This document shows, one piece after another, positions 8,093-16,334 of a stretch of DNA of 36,854 nucleotides. The DNA comes from Chloroflexota bacterium (GTDB taxonomy: Bacteria > Chloroflexota > Anaerolineae > Aggregatilineales > Phototrophicaceae): assembly GCA_014338005.1 (NCBI GenBank), contig QUBZ01000040.1, positions 1 through 36,854 on the forward strand. Reading direction: 5' to 3'. The notes beneath the pieces are model-generated. The model ran no database searches, was not told the origin of the DNA, and saw nothing but the letters and a program-made list of their open reading frames with translations. The position numbers were made by a program, and so were the translations under genes. Each line of letters begins with the position of its first letter. Position 1 is the first letter of the stretch.

Positions 8093-9589
8093 TCAGGCGT
8101 GCATTCGGCGCAGCACGCCGCCAAACCTGCGTTTAACCATGCCGGTTAACATAGCGCGTTCGTCGGCGGATAAAGCGCCGATCAGCCAGACCACCACCAC
8201 GTAAAAAATGGCGCTGATGCTGATATTGACAAGCAGATGTTGACCGCGCAGCAGATAGACCACGATACCCATCAAGATGGCAGCAATAATCAGCCGCACC
8301 ATATGGGTAAACCCCAAACCGGCGCCGAATTCCCGCCGGAAGAACACATAAAAGAGTATAGCGCCGGTCAGTTCAGCCGCGACGGTCATCAGTGAAGCGG
8401 CGATCAGACCATAAGTTGGGATAAACAGGAGGTTGAGGACGAGGTTAAGCGCCGCCAGGCTCAGGTAAATCCACATGGCGCGGCTTTCTTTTTTGATCGC
8501 CGTCGTCAGATTACCGCACAGCGCCGTGTACATCAGCAGCGGCGTATCCCAGATCAGAATAGCGAACGCTATCGAAGCCGGGGCGTACTCCAGGCCGTAC
8601 AGCACCCGGATGATTTTATCGGCCAGCAGCGTGCCGCCAACGGCCAGCGGCAGCCCTAGAAACACCATAAATTTCGTCGAGCGATAATACCAGGGAAGCA
8701 CGGATTTCGGATCATGGGCGTGTTCGCGCGCCAGCGTAACCGGCATCGCCACGATCAGCGCGCTGGTCAGGATCAGAAACGAGCGTGTGAGATGATAGGC
8801 CGCGTTATACCACCCGACCATCGCCGCCGACTGGAACGTTTCGAGGATGAGCGTATCCACGTGAAAATTAAACGTCAGCGCCAGTTGGATGATGGCGAAC
8901 GGCATCCCCGCCATCAACAGCCGCCCCCAGGTGCGCGGCTCGACCCGAAAGCGCGGTGGCTGCATACGATAGCGCCGCACCACCCAGAACGATAAAGCGA
9001 TTAACACGGGCAGATTGAGCAGCGACGCCACCACCAGCCACACGAAGTTTAAGCCCGCGAACAGAAACAGCCCGCCCGCGACCATGAAGATGATCTGCCC
9101 GATAACCGTAAAAACGGACAGATAATCGAGCCGTTCGTTCCCGGCGATAATGCCCTGAAGTGGAGCCAGCAGCGCCTGTAAAAAGTAGCTGGAGGTGTAC
9201 AGCGCGATTGCCAGCACAACTTCCGATTCATAGGGTTTGGCGACAGCCCCCGCGATAGTCACAACTATTGCGACAATGGAGAGAATAAATCGCAGCGCCG
9301 CCGTGTTCCAGAAAAGCTGGTTGGCGCGCTCGGCGTTGCGAGCCACCTCGCGCGTCATGTACTGCGTGACACCCATATCGCCGATCACGGAAAAAAGCCC
9401 GGCCCAGGCCAGTACGACCGAATACCGGCCAAATTCAGAATCCCCCAGCGTGCGAATCACCAGGACGTTAAAGACAAAACCCAGTACCCGCAGCGCCACC
9501 TGCGCGCCCATGCCGAACAATGTATTACGCACAATCATCCGACCCGCGCTGCGCCGGGGTTGTTCGAGAACAGCTTCCGCTTCGCTCAT
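8093..9589 (-). CDS. Wzx/RfbX-type polysaccharide flippase (MOP superfamily)
   Basis: A 498-aa polytopic membrane protein with about 12-14 hydrophobic helices spread over its full length. The N-terminal pattern (NTLFGMGAQVALRVLGF, then LGDSEFGRYSVVLAWAGLFSVIGDMGV) is characteristic of polysaccharide-biosynthesis exporters that flip lipid-linked sugar units across the cytoplasmic membrane. GAGG sits six bases before the ATG. It is 79 nt downstream of the thymidylate-kinase-like gene on the same strand and ends convergent with the asparagine-synthetase-like gene without a visible terminator between them. With the nearby GT4 it suggests export of a surface glycan; no polymerase or ligase gene is in the window. 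Assignment to Wzx rather than a MATE drug exporter rests on the N-terminal pattern and context. Confidence 0.87.
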   Translation of the reverse strand: MSEAEAVLEQPRRSAGRMIVRNTLFGMGAQVALRVLGFVFNVLVIRTLGDSEFGRYSVVLAWAGLFSVIGDMGVTQYMTREVARNAERANQLFWNTAALRFILSIVAIVVTIAGAVAKPYESEVVLAIALYTSSYFLQALLAPLQGIIAGNERLDYLSVFTVIGQIIFMVAGGLFLFAGLNFVWLVVASLLNLPVLIALSFWVVRRYRMQPPRFRVEPRTWGRLLMAGMPFAIIQLALTFNFHVDTLILETFQSAAMVGWYNAAYHLTRSFLILTSALIVAMPVTLAREHAHDPKSVLPWYYRSTKFMVFLGLPLAVGGTLLADKIIRVLYGLEYAPASIAFAILIWDTPLLMYTALCGNLTTAIKKESRAMWIYLSLAALNLVLNLLFIPTYGLIAASLMTVAAELTGAILFYVFFRREFGAGLGFTHMVRLIIAAILMGIVVYLLRGQHLLVNISISAIFYVVVVWLIGALSADERAMLTGMVKRRFGGVLRRMHA

Positions 9590-9668
9590 AAAAAACCTCT
9601 AAGGAGGCAGTGTATACCCGCCATCATTGTGAACCTGCCGGCTAACGAAAGCCTTGCAGAGCGCGTCC

Positions 9669-10370
9669 TCAAGGCAAAATATGACGTGCCCGCAGCAGAT
9701 TGATGATCGCCAGATGAATATCCTGGATGGATAAAATTGGCGGCTCGCCCGCCGCAGCCTGCCGTTCTACGTCCAGCACGGCCCAGTTCGGCAGGGCCGC
9801 CGCCAGACGTTCGTACTGCTCGAAGCTGGCATAAATCAGGCGGTTGTTCGATTCTTCAATATCTGTTTTGCCTTTGAGATGTTTCTGCTGTTCGCGGTTG
9901 CGGAGCTGGTGGAAGGTCGCCTCTGGCCTGGCACGCAGATAGACGGTCAAATCGGGCCGGGGCTGCCCGAACACGTCATATTCCATTTCCTGCACCCAGC
10001 GGCTGAACGCCTCGCGGTCGGCAGCATTTTCAAACTTGGACGCCTGTACGGCCAGATTCGAGGATACCCAACGGTCGGCCAGAACCAGCATCCCATCTTC
10101 CAACGCCTGCCGAATCGCATCCCGCACCAGCAGCCGGTCATTGGCGAAGATCAGCGCCACCAGATAAGGGCTGGTGCTTTCGACACTGCCATGCTCGCCG
10201 CGCAGAAAAGCCGCCGCCAATTGGCCGAAAAACGAATCGTATCGCGGAAAGCAGTACAGCCGGTGCGCGATGTTATGCCGCGCCATATACTGCGTTAAAA
10301 GTTGAGCCTGGGTCGTTTTACCCAGACCTTGATTTCCTTCAAGGACAACGAAGCAGCCGCGTTTTGGCAT
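9669..10370 (-). CDS. Thymidylate kinase-like protein
   Basis: A 233-aa P-loop kinase, probably dTMP to dTDP. Visible parts: the Walker A loop GNQGLGKTT (12-20) directly after the beta-strand; FPRY (41-44), which takes the place of the REPGGT segment of E. coli-type enzymes; DRW (99-101), equivalent to the usual DRY/DRH; and a basic LID-like stretch with DIEESNNRL. The FPR form resembles eukaryotic and archaeal-type thymidylate or deoxynucleoside kinases more than the standard bacterial Tmk. Its location beside a flippase may reflect dTDP-sugar supply or mere adjacency. The 112-nt gap to the divergent LacI gene is AT-rich, but I found no convincing paired promoter hexamers. Confidence 0.82.
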   Translation of the reverse strand: MPKRGCFVVLEGNQGLGKTTQAQLLTQYMARHNIAHRLYCFPRYDSFFGQLAAAFLRGEHGSVESTSPYLVALIFANDRLLVRDAIRQALEDGMLVLADRWVSSNLAVQASKFENAADREAFSRWVQEMEYDVFGQPRPDLTVYLRARPEATFHQLRNREQQKHLKGKTDIEESNNRLIYASFEQYERLAAALPNWAVLDVERQAAAGEPPILSIQDIHLAIINLLRARHILP

Positions 10371-10482
10371 AATATCCTAACCCTGCCTTATCCACAGGCA
10401 CGGTTGCATTTTATAGCCATTTAGGGCAAACTTCCACCTGTCCATATCCCTATAAAATAGCAATGATACCCGCCCAACCAAT

Positions 10483-11505
10483 ATGCCGACAATCAAAGAT
10501 GTAGCACGCGAGGCCGGAGTCTCGATTGCAACCGTTTCGTATGTCCTCAATAACAAAGAGGCCTTCGTTAGTGCAGAAACCCGCCGTCAGGTTCTCGAAA
10601 CCATCGAGCGTATTGGTTATACGCCGAATGTAACCGCCCGAAACCTGAAAGCCAGTCAAACCCGGCTGATCGGTTATGCCTGGCACGAAGTACCTCACAA
10701 TCAGGTGAATTCGGTGCTTGACCGCTTCACCTATTATCTGGCGCAGGCCGCCGAGGCCGCCGGTTATCATGTTTTGACCTTCACCCATGCCCAACACGAC
10801 CCCTTACCCGCCTATCAGGAACTCATTAATACACAGCGGGTAGATGCTTTTGTCCTGTCAGGAACCAATGCCGACGACCCGCGTATTCGTTTTTTAATGG
10901 ATGAAAACTTCCCGTTTGTCTGCTTTGGCCGCAGCAACCCTGAATGGAACTTTTATTGGGTGGATACCGATGGGGAGCAAGGGGTTTACGAGGCTGTCAA
11001 CTACCTGATCGGCCTCGGCCATCGGCAGATCGCGGTTGCCGCCTGGCCGGAACAATCCATCACCGGCAATTTTCGGCTGGCCGGTTATTTCAGGGCGCTG
11101 CGCGAAGCAGGCATTGACATTAGCCCTGATTATGTCGTTCGCGGCGAACACAGCGAGCAGGCCGGACGGGAAGCTCTGGCATCCTGGTGCCGCCTGCCCA
11201 GGCGCGAACAGCCCACCGCTGTGGTTGCCATGAGCGATCTGGTCGCCATCGGCGTGATGAACGAGGCCGAAACACGCGGACTAGTTGTGGGCGAATCGCT
11301 GTCGGTGATCGGCTTTGACGATGCCCCGATGTCCCAATATCTGCGCCCTGCCCTGACCACCATCCAACAGCCGATTGTCGAAATCGGACAGGCGTTGATT
11401 GAGATGCTGCAAGCCGTTCTTAAAAAGGAACAGCCCGAAATTCCGAACCTGTTAATCCCCACGCGCTTTATCAGACGGGCGTCTTGTGGTTTTATCGTTC
11501 GTTAA
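10483..11505 (+). CDS. LacI-family transcriptional regulator
   Basis: A 340-aa regulator. Residues 3-22 form the classic helix-turn-helix (TIKDVAREAGVS, then TVSYVLNN), followed by the hinge helix (NVTARNLKA) that inserts into the minor groove of CG-centred operators. The periplasmic-binding-protein-like sugar domain fills the rest (VDTDGEQG and GFDDAPMSQY among its landmarks). The start is fixed by the family N-terminus MPTIKD; no good Shine-Dalgarno precedes it. The 3' end overlaps the convergent beta-phosphoglucomutase gene by 14 bp. It most likely represses the leftward GH65 operon through the palindrome at 18583-18594, with a disaccharide or sugar phosphate as effector. Target and effector are inference. 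Confidence 0.93.
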   Translation: MPTIKDVAREAGVSIATVSYVLNNKEAFVSAETRRQVLETIERIGYTPNVTARNLKASQTRLIGYAWHEVPHNQVNSVLDRFTYYLAQAAEAAGYHVLTFTHAQHDPLPAYQELINTQRVDAFVLSGTNADDPRIRFLMDENFPFVCFGRSNPEWNFYWVDTDGEQGVYEAVNYLIGLGHRQIAVAAWPEQSITGNFRLAGYFRALREAGIDISPDYVVRGEHSEQAGREALASWCRLPRREQPTAVVAMSDLVAIGVMNEAETRGLVVGESLSVIGFDDAPMSQYLRPALTTIQQPIVEIGQALIEMLQAVLKKEQPEIPNLLIPTRFIRRASCGFIVR

Positions 11506-12142
11506 GCCGCTCCAGCACTTCGGATACCGTAAGCGCCGCCAGGTCAGGTACAACCATATGGGCGCGCATCAGGTTGGTCTGCCCGATGCCAACCGTCCAA
11601 AAGCCCCCCGCCAGCGCCGCATCAATCCCGGCTTCGGCGTCCTCAAAAACAACCGCTTCAATGGGGGGAATGCCCAGACGCCCCGCCGTCCAAAGGAACA
11701 AATCGGGCGCAGGTTTGGTATTCATCACGCTGTATCCATCGCCAACGGCGTCAAAATGGTCGAGAATCGCCAGTTTATCCAGCACCTCGCGCGCGTTTTT
11801 GCTGGCCGAGCCTATTGCCAGCTTCAGGCCGGCGGCGCGCGCGTCGGCCAGGAAGCGGCTCACCCCCGGCAGCAGGTTAGAAGGGGTGATATGTTGAAGG
11901 TATTCTCGGTAATAGTCGTTTTTGCGCGTCATCCACGTCTGTGCCGTTGTTTCGTCAACCGGCCTGCCCTTTAGCATCCGGTTTAGGCTTTCGCGCCGCG
12001 AAACACCTCTTAACTGCTCGTTGTCCTCGCGGGTGAAGGTAATACCTTCCTCATCGGCCAGGCGCTTCCATGCCAGATAGTGAAACTCGGTGGTGTCGGT
12101 GATAACGCCGTCCAGATCGAAGATAAACGCGCGTATCGGCAT
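11492..12142 (-). CDS. pgmB: Beta-phosphoglucomutase (HAD superfamily)
   Basis: A 216-aa HAD hydrolase-fold mutase converting beta-D-glucose-1-phosphate to glucose-6-phosphate. Motif I is FDLDGVITDT with nucleophile Asp9 and acid/base Asp11; motif II is the Ser in IGSASKN; the conserved Lys is in NTKPAPDLF; motif IV is VFEDAEAG. The VITDT variant of motif I and the short helical cap (HYLAWKRLADEEG) fit beta-phosphoglucomutase rather than a general phosphatase. It is the last gene of the leftward operon headed by a GH65 phosphorylase, which makes exactly this substrate. The start is five bases after the DUF624 stop, and GAGGGATAA combines the ribosome site with that stop codon, suggesting translational coupling. 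Confidence 0.92.
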   Translation of the reverse strand: MPIRAFIFDLDGVITDTTEFHYLAWKRLADEEGITFTREDNEQLRGVSRRESLNRMLKGRPVDETTAQTWMTRKNDYYREYLQHITPSNLLPGVSRFLADARAAGLKLAIGSASKNAREVLDKLAILDHFDAVGDGYSVMNTKPAPDLFLWTAGRLGIPPIEAVVFEDAEAGIDAALAGGFWTVGIGQTNLMRAHMVVPDLAALTVSEVLERLNER

Positions 12143-12147
12143 AGTTT

Positions 12148-12801
12148 TTATCCCTCGAACGATTCGATTTCGGCTTCCGGCGGCAGGACCGGCGGCCTCA
12201 GCCCTGCCGCAGCCAGCCGGTCAAAAACAGCACTGTTGGCAATCGCCGCCAGCGCCCCACCGCTAATCAACAGCCAGCTTGCAAAAAACACGGTGCTGAG
12301 CAGAGCAATCAGCGCCGCGCACGCCAGAACCGCCAGCGTGAATACCGGATTCAGGTAGACCATCACCGCCGCGTTCCGCAGCGCCCCCATCAAGGAAGGC
12401 TGCTTCATTTCGTACAGCAGCGGCCACAGATAAAACTGGATGGCAGCCCAGACGACCAGCACGCCGATCCAGACCGAGCGCCCAATGTCGTACAGCAGAC
12501 CTGTCTGTCCGGCATACGTGGTCAGATTTGAGACATTGACGCCAACCAGAACGACGTTTAATACGAATATCACCAGTCCCCGGCGAAGATTTTGCCGGAA
12601 CCCATCCCACAAATCCCGAAGGTCGGCGGTCGGACGGGTATGCGCCAGGTAGCTCATACGAACCATCCCCGCCCATGCCGCGGGCGCAGTAACCAGCGGC
12701 AGGGACAAAACAACCCACAGCAGGTTCGCCCAGATGTAGACATATCCGCGATGGTTTAAATGGCGCAAGGCGCGCCAGACGGCTTGTAAACCGGCAAACA
12801 T
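12148..12801 (-). CDS. DUF624 (YesL-like) membrane protein
   Basis: A 217-aa membrane protein with five or six hydrophobic helices. The pattern matches DUF624/YesL: an N-terminal amphipathic RALRHLNHRGYVYIWANLLWVVLSLP segment (positions about 10-35), a charged loop with DLWDGFRQNLRRG, and a final long helix. Members are regularly found inside sugar ABC-transporter operons, and their exact role is unknown. The ATG directly abuts the stop codon of the permease (12802), so the two are translationally linked. The function here is assumed to be accessory to import of the operon's sugar. Confidence 0.82.
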   Translation of the reverse strand: MFAGLQAVWRALRHLNHRGYVYIWANLLWVVLSLPLVTAPAAWAGMVRMSYLAHTRPTADLRDLWDGFRQNLRRGLVIFVLNVVLVGVNVSNLTTYAGQTGLLYDIGRSVWIGVLVVWAAIQFYLWPLLYEMKQPSLMGALRNAAVMVYLNPVFTLAVLACAALIALLSTVFFASWLLISGGALAAIANSAVFDRLAAAGLRPPVLPPEAEIESFEG

Positions 12802-13791
12802 CTATTGACCAGCCAGCCCCGAATAAGTTACGCCTTCCACAAAATATCGCTGGAAGACAAAAAAGATGATCGCCATCGGCAGCGTGGTGATGACCGACCC
12901 GGCCAGGACAAGATCATACTGCACATCCTGCCCAGACCCCCGCAGTACAGTTAATCCCATCGGCAAATTGAACATATCCGGTTTTGTGCCGACGATGATG
13001 AGAGCATCCATGAAGTTATTCCACTGCCCTTGAAAGCTGAAGATCGCCAGCGCCGTCAGCGCCGGTGTCGCCATCGGCAGGACAATGCGGAAAAACATCA
13101 TAAACCGGTTAGCCCCATCCACTGCCGCCGCTTCCTCGATTTCGCGCGGGATGCTCTCGAAAAACTGCTTCATCAGCAAAATCCCGAAGGCGTCCGCCGC
13201 CAGCACGATAATATACCCCTGATAGGTGTTCAGCAGCCCCATCTGGTTAAGCAGCAGAAAGCGCGGGATGAGCAGCACAACACCGGGTATCATTAACGTA
13301 CCCAGAACAATGAAAAAAATGATGCGGTTGCCGGGAAAACTCAACCGCGCCAGCGCATACCCCGCCATCGAGTCAAAAAGCAGGCGGAGAATCATGACGG
13401 TTATGGCATAGATAACTGTATTCAGAAGCCAGCGCGGCAAATTATTATTCGGCCCGGTGCTGGTTAAAATCGCCTGGTAGCCGCTAAATGAGGGGTTAAA
13501 TGTCGCGCCGCTCACCTGCTCATCGGCCCCCAACCGGGCAACGACCTGCCCCGCCTCGTTGCGCGTTTCACACTGCACGCCAAAAGGTGGCACCGGGATA
13601 AATGCCGCCGGACGATTGGTGACGGCAGGGTCACACTTGAACGAGTTCGCAATCGTCAGCACAAACGGCGCGATCTCGATGACAGCGACCAGTACAAGAA
13701 TAGCAACGCCGACTATCCCCAGGATACGGCGCAAAGTATAAACCGAAGAAGTTTGGGTGGTAATGGGCGGCGCAGCCGCTGCAGAAGTCAT
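12802..13791 (-). CDS. Sugar ABC transporter permease, MalG type
   Basis: A 329-aa inner-membrane permease with an N-terminal helix (about 25-50), a periplasmic loop of roughly 80 residues, then a five-helix core. The EAA loop that contacts the ATPase reads EEAAAVDGANRFMMFFRIVLP, followed by the conserved PMATPALTALAIF. The large first periplasmic loop resembles that of MalG. GGAGG precedes the ATG. It follows the MalF-type gene by 24 nt and pairs with it to form the channel. No ATP-binding protein is encoded in this operon, so an MsmX-like shared ATPase elsewhere probably powers it, as in many CUT1 systems. Confidence 0.93.
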   Translation of the reverse strand: MTSAAAAPPITTQTSSVYTLRRILGIVGVAILVLVAVIEIAPFVLTIANSFKCDPAVTNRPAAFIPVPPFGVQCETRNEAGQVVARLGADEQVSGATFNPSFSGYQAILTSTGPNNNLPRWLLNTVIYAITVMILRLLFDSMAGYALARLSFPGNRIIFFIVLGTLMIPGVVLLIPRFLLLNQMGLLNTYQGYIIVLAADAFGILLMKQFFESIPREIEEAAAVDGANRFMMFFRIVLPMATPALTALAIFSFQGQWNNFMDALIIVGTKPDMFNLPMGLTVLRGSGQDVQYDLVLAGSVITTLPMAIIFFVFQRYFVEGVTYSGLAGQ

Positions 13792-13815
13792 GTGTCTATT
13801 TCCTCCCCCGCCCCG

Positions 13816-14907
13816 CTATGCGTTCGCTTTGTCGCCGCCGGTCAAACGGCGCTGGATGATTGTGGCGACAAAGATGATGACAAAAAGCGTGATAGCAGTA
13901 GCCGTAGCGCGATCCATACGTGGGTCGGTCTGAGAGCCAAAAGCGAAGTCATAAACCAGATAAGCCACGCTCATGGTTGTCCTTCGGGTGGTGTCGTTAC
14001 GCAAAACATAAATCTGGTCAAAAACCTGGAACGTGCCGATCAAACCGAGTGTTACCACGAAAAAAGTCGTCGGGCGCAGCAGCGGCATGGTAATGTGCCG
14101 GAACACCTGCCAGGCGTTCGCGCCGTCCACCTGGGCAGCCTCATATACCTGAGACGGGATGTTCTGCAAAGCGGCCAGGTACACTACCATCATCGTGCCG
14201 ATCGTCGTCCAGATCGCCAGAATCATGATCGTCAGCATGGACACGCTCGGCCCACTGATCCATTCCCACAGCGAAATCCGAAAGATTTGCGTCTCTCGTA
14301 AAAACCCGGATGAATCTCTGGTGATGCCGAACAGCCCCAGCAGGTTATGAATCACGCCGTCGTTATTGGAAAGCCAGCTAACCGGCTGGTAATTCGGGAA
14401 CAGCGACGACAGCAGCCCATTCACCGGCCCGGTATTGGAAAACAAAAACAGAAAAATCATCGAAACCACGATGGACGACGTGATGGAAGGGAAATAGTAT
14501 GCGGTGCGGAAAAACCCGCGAAACTTCAACCATCGCTGGTTGACGATCACCGCCAGCACCAGCGCGATGATCGTCTGGGTGGGAACGACGCCCAGGACAT
14601 AATACACAGTATTTTTTAAGGCGTTATAAAAGTCGTCAACCCGGCGTCCCTGAATCAGAAGCTGCTCATAATTCCGCAGCCCAATATACTCGTAGGCGCC
14701 CTCCTGGCTCAACGGCGTGCGGCCATTCCAGTTGGTCAGGCTGAAATAAAGCGCCACCACCAGCGGCACGATCAAAAACATGAACAGAATGAGCAGCGCC
14801 GGAGAAACAAAAACCAGGCCGGCGATGCCCTCCTGCCTTTTCGCGCTGGTTTGCGTGGTGACACCCTGCCTTTGGAGCGGCAGTGAGCGAGAAGTTGTAT
14901 CTGCCAT
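13816..14907 (-). CDS. Sugar ABC transporter permease, MalF type
   Basis: A 363-aa CUT1 permease with about six transmembrane helices and the EAA loop YEAAQVDGANAWQVFRHITMP near residue 275. I start it at the ATG at 14907 (MADTTSRS), which has GAAGGG seven bases upstream; the longer reading uses a TTG at 14922 that lies inside this ribosome site. A periplasmic insertion between helices 3 and 4 (around LLSSLFPNYQPVSWLSNNDG) is longer than in minimal permeases. It forms the membrane channel with the MalG-type partner. It lies downstream of the interrupted binding-protein gene, separated by a gap carrying a GC-rich hairpin. Confidence 0.92.
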   Translation of the reverse strand: MADTTSRSLPLQRQGVTTQTSAKRQEGIAGLVFVSPALLILFMFLIVPLVVALYFSLTNWNGRTPLSQEGAYEYIGLRNYEQLLIQGRRVDDFYNALKNTVYYVLGVVPTQTIIALVLAVIVNQRWLKFRGFFRTAYYFPSITSSIVVSMIFLFLFSNTGPVNGLLSSLFPNYQPVSWLSNNDGVIHNLLGLFGITRDSSGFLRETQIFRISLWEWISGPSVSMLTIMILAIWTTIGTMMVVYLAALQNIPSQVYEAAQVDGANAWQVFRHITMPLLRPTTFFVVTLGLIGTFQVFDQIYVLRNDTTRRTTMSVAYLVYDFAFGSQTDPRMDRATATAITLFVIIFVATIIQRRLTGGDKANA

Positions 14908-14946
14908 AAACAAACCCTTCAATAAACTTTTGTTTTCTGTTTATGG

Positions 14947-14979
14947 TGGGGGCGCGCGCTTATCCAGGCGGCGCCCCCA
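14947..14979 (-). repeat. GC-rich intercistronic hairpin
   Basis: TGGGGGCGC (14947-14955) pairs perfectly with GCGCCCCCA (14971-14979) around a 15-nt loop. It lies between the binding-protein stop and the MalF-type start. No T-run follows on the minus strand, so it is unlikely to be a full terminator. Hairpins here usually protect the upstream binding-protein mRNA and lower expression of the permeases. The core resembles the hairpins at 26223-26250 and 32963-32984. Confidence 0.6.
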
Positions 14980-15019
14980 TCGTCACAATAGGCAGGCCGT
15001 ACCTATGATGTACTAACCA

Positions 15020-16276
15020 CTACATTTCTGCCTGAATTTCACGCGCGACCTCGGCGGCTTCGGCCAGCGCATCCTGAGGCGTCATCTCTCCGCGCATCAC
15101 GTCTACCGTGCCTTCGTCAACAGTGGTCGTGAAGTCGCCAAAACCGAGCGGGAACACCGGCGCCCAGGCGTAGTCCGCGCCCTTCACAAACGCCTCGAAC
15201 TGCTCCCCGCGCGTCTCCAGCCAGGTCTGCGAAGCACTCGCGCGGGCGGGCATCACGCCAAAACCAGCTGTCGCCACCGCCGCCGCGCCTTCCGGCCCGG
15301 TCAGGAAGTTCACCAGGTCCCAGGCGATTTACTCCATTTCAGTCCCTTCGACCTGGGAGCTAACTGCCCAGCATTCGGTGAACGTCAGCGTTCCCTTGCC
15401 GCCGTTTGGCGCAGTAGGGATTTCGACAACTCCCCAGTTCAGGCCGGGGAAGTCCGTCTCCAAGTAGCCGATGGCCCAGTTGCCCTCGACCGTCATCGCC
15501 GCCAGCCCGCGCCCGAACGCTTCGCCGTTCCAGCCGGCTCCCCCCAGATTACCCGGCACGTCGCCAACACCGTTCAGCACGAAGCTGCTGTAAAATTCCA
15601 GCGCCTCGACCGCCTCAGGGCTGTCAAAAACCACATTGTTTTCGTCATCAAACAGCCGCGCGCCGTTGGCCCAGAAGAAAGCTAACCAGCGGTTTCGATC
15701 CGCCGCCGCGCTGAATCCCAGAACATCCACGCCGTCCGCCGTTTTGATGTCGGCATTGGTGATAGCCTCGGCGGCAGCATACATATCCGCCCACGTCCAG
15801 TCACTGGTGGGTTCTTCCAGGCCGGCAGCCGCGAAATAGTCTTTATTGTAAAAAACGGCCAGGGTGGAAAAGTCCTTCGGGACGCAGTAGGGGGTGTCAT
15901 TAACGGTGAACGCCGCCAGCAGGTTAGGGTAAACATCATCCTGCTCGACGATGTTGTCGCCCGCTGCCATCAACAGTTTTGAATCCACCAGCGAAGGCAG
16001 GTCGAACTGGCCGACGGTGAACACTTCGGGGTAGTTGGTCGCCGCGAACGCTGCCTGTATTTGCGTGCCGTAGTCCGGCGAAATCAACACTTCCAGGTCC
16101 ACATTCGGGTTAGCTTCCTCGAAGGCGGCGAACTGCGCCTCTTTGAACGCATTTTCCGCCGGGGATGATGAGCCGGTCCAGACGCGCAAGACGATTTTAT
16201 CTTGCGCGGACGCCAGGCCGCTGACCGTGAGCAGCAGGAGTGCCAGGACGGTTGTCAGAAAACGATACCCACGCAT
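15020..16276 (-). pseudogene. Sugar ABC transporter solute-binding protein, interrupted by an in-frame TAA
   Basis: From the ATG at 16276 (GGAGG nine bases upstream) to the stop at 15020 there are 418 codons, the usual size of a CUT1 binding protein, but codon 316 is TAA (15329-15331). The two halves are in the same frame and join naturally: GTEME, stop, IAWDLVNFLTGPEG. A single G-to-T change of GAA to TAA would explain it. Residues 1-24 are a signal peptide (LALLLLTVSGLASA) without a lipobox. The mature part is typical: VLRVWTGSS, EEANPNVDLEVL, PEVFTVGQFDLPSL and GAGWNGEAFGRG. The missing C-terminal lobe of about 100 residues is needed for folding and ligand capture, so the truncated product should be inactive. 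Both halves keep normal codon use, so the lesion is recent or a sequencing/assembly error. Confidence 0.88.
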
Positions 16277-16334
16277 ATGAAAAAACCTCCAATAGTTGTT
16301 AAGACTGTACGGCGCGAATGTTAAACTGCCTCCC

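Noticed and set aside
15329..15331. Programmed recoding at the stop in the binding protein
   Set aside because: The codon is TAA, not TGA or TAG, and I see no hairpin right after it that would suggest recoding; a point mutation or error is simpler.
16297..16326. Possible second LacI operator between GH65 and the binding-protein gene
   Set aside because: Only loosely symmetric (GTTAAG...TTAAAC) with wide spacing and no central CG; not comparable to the 18583 palindrome.
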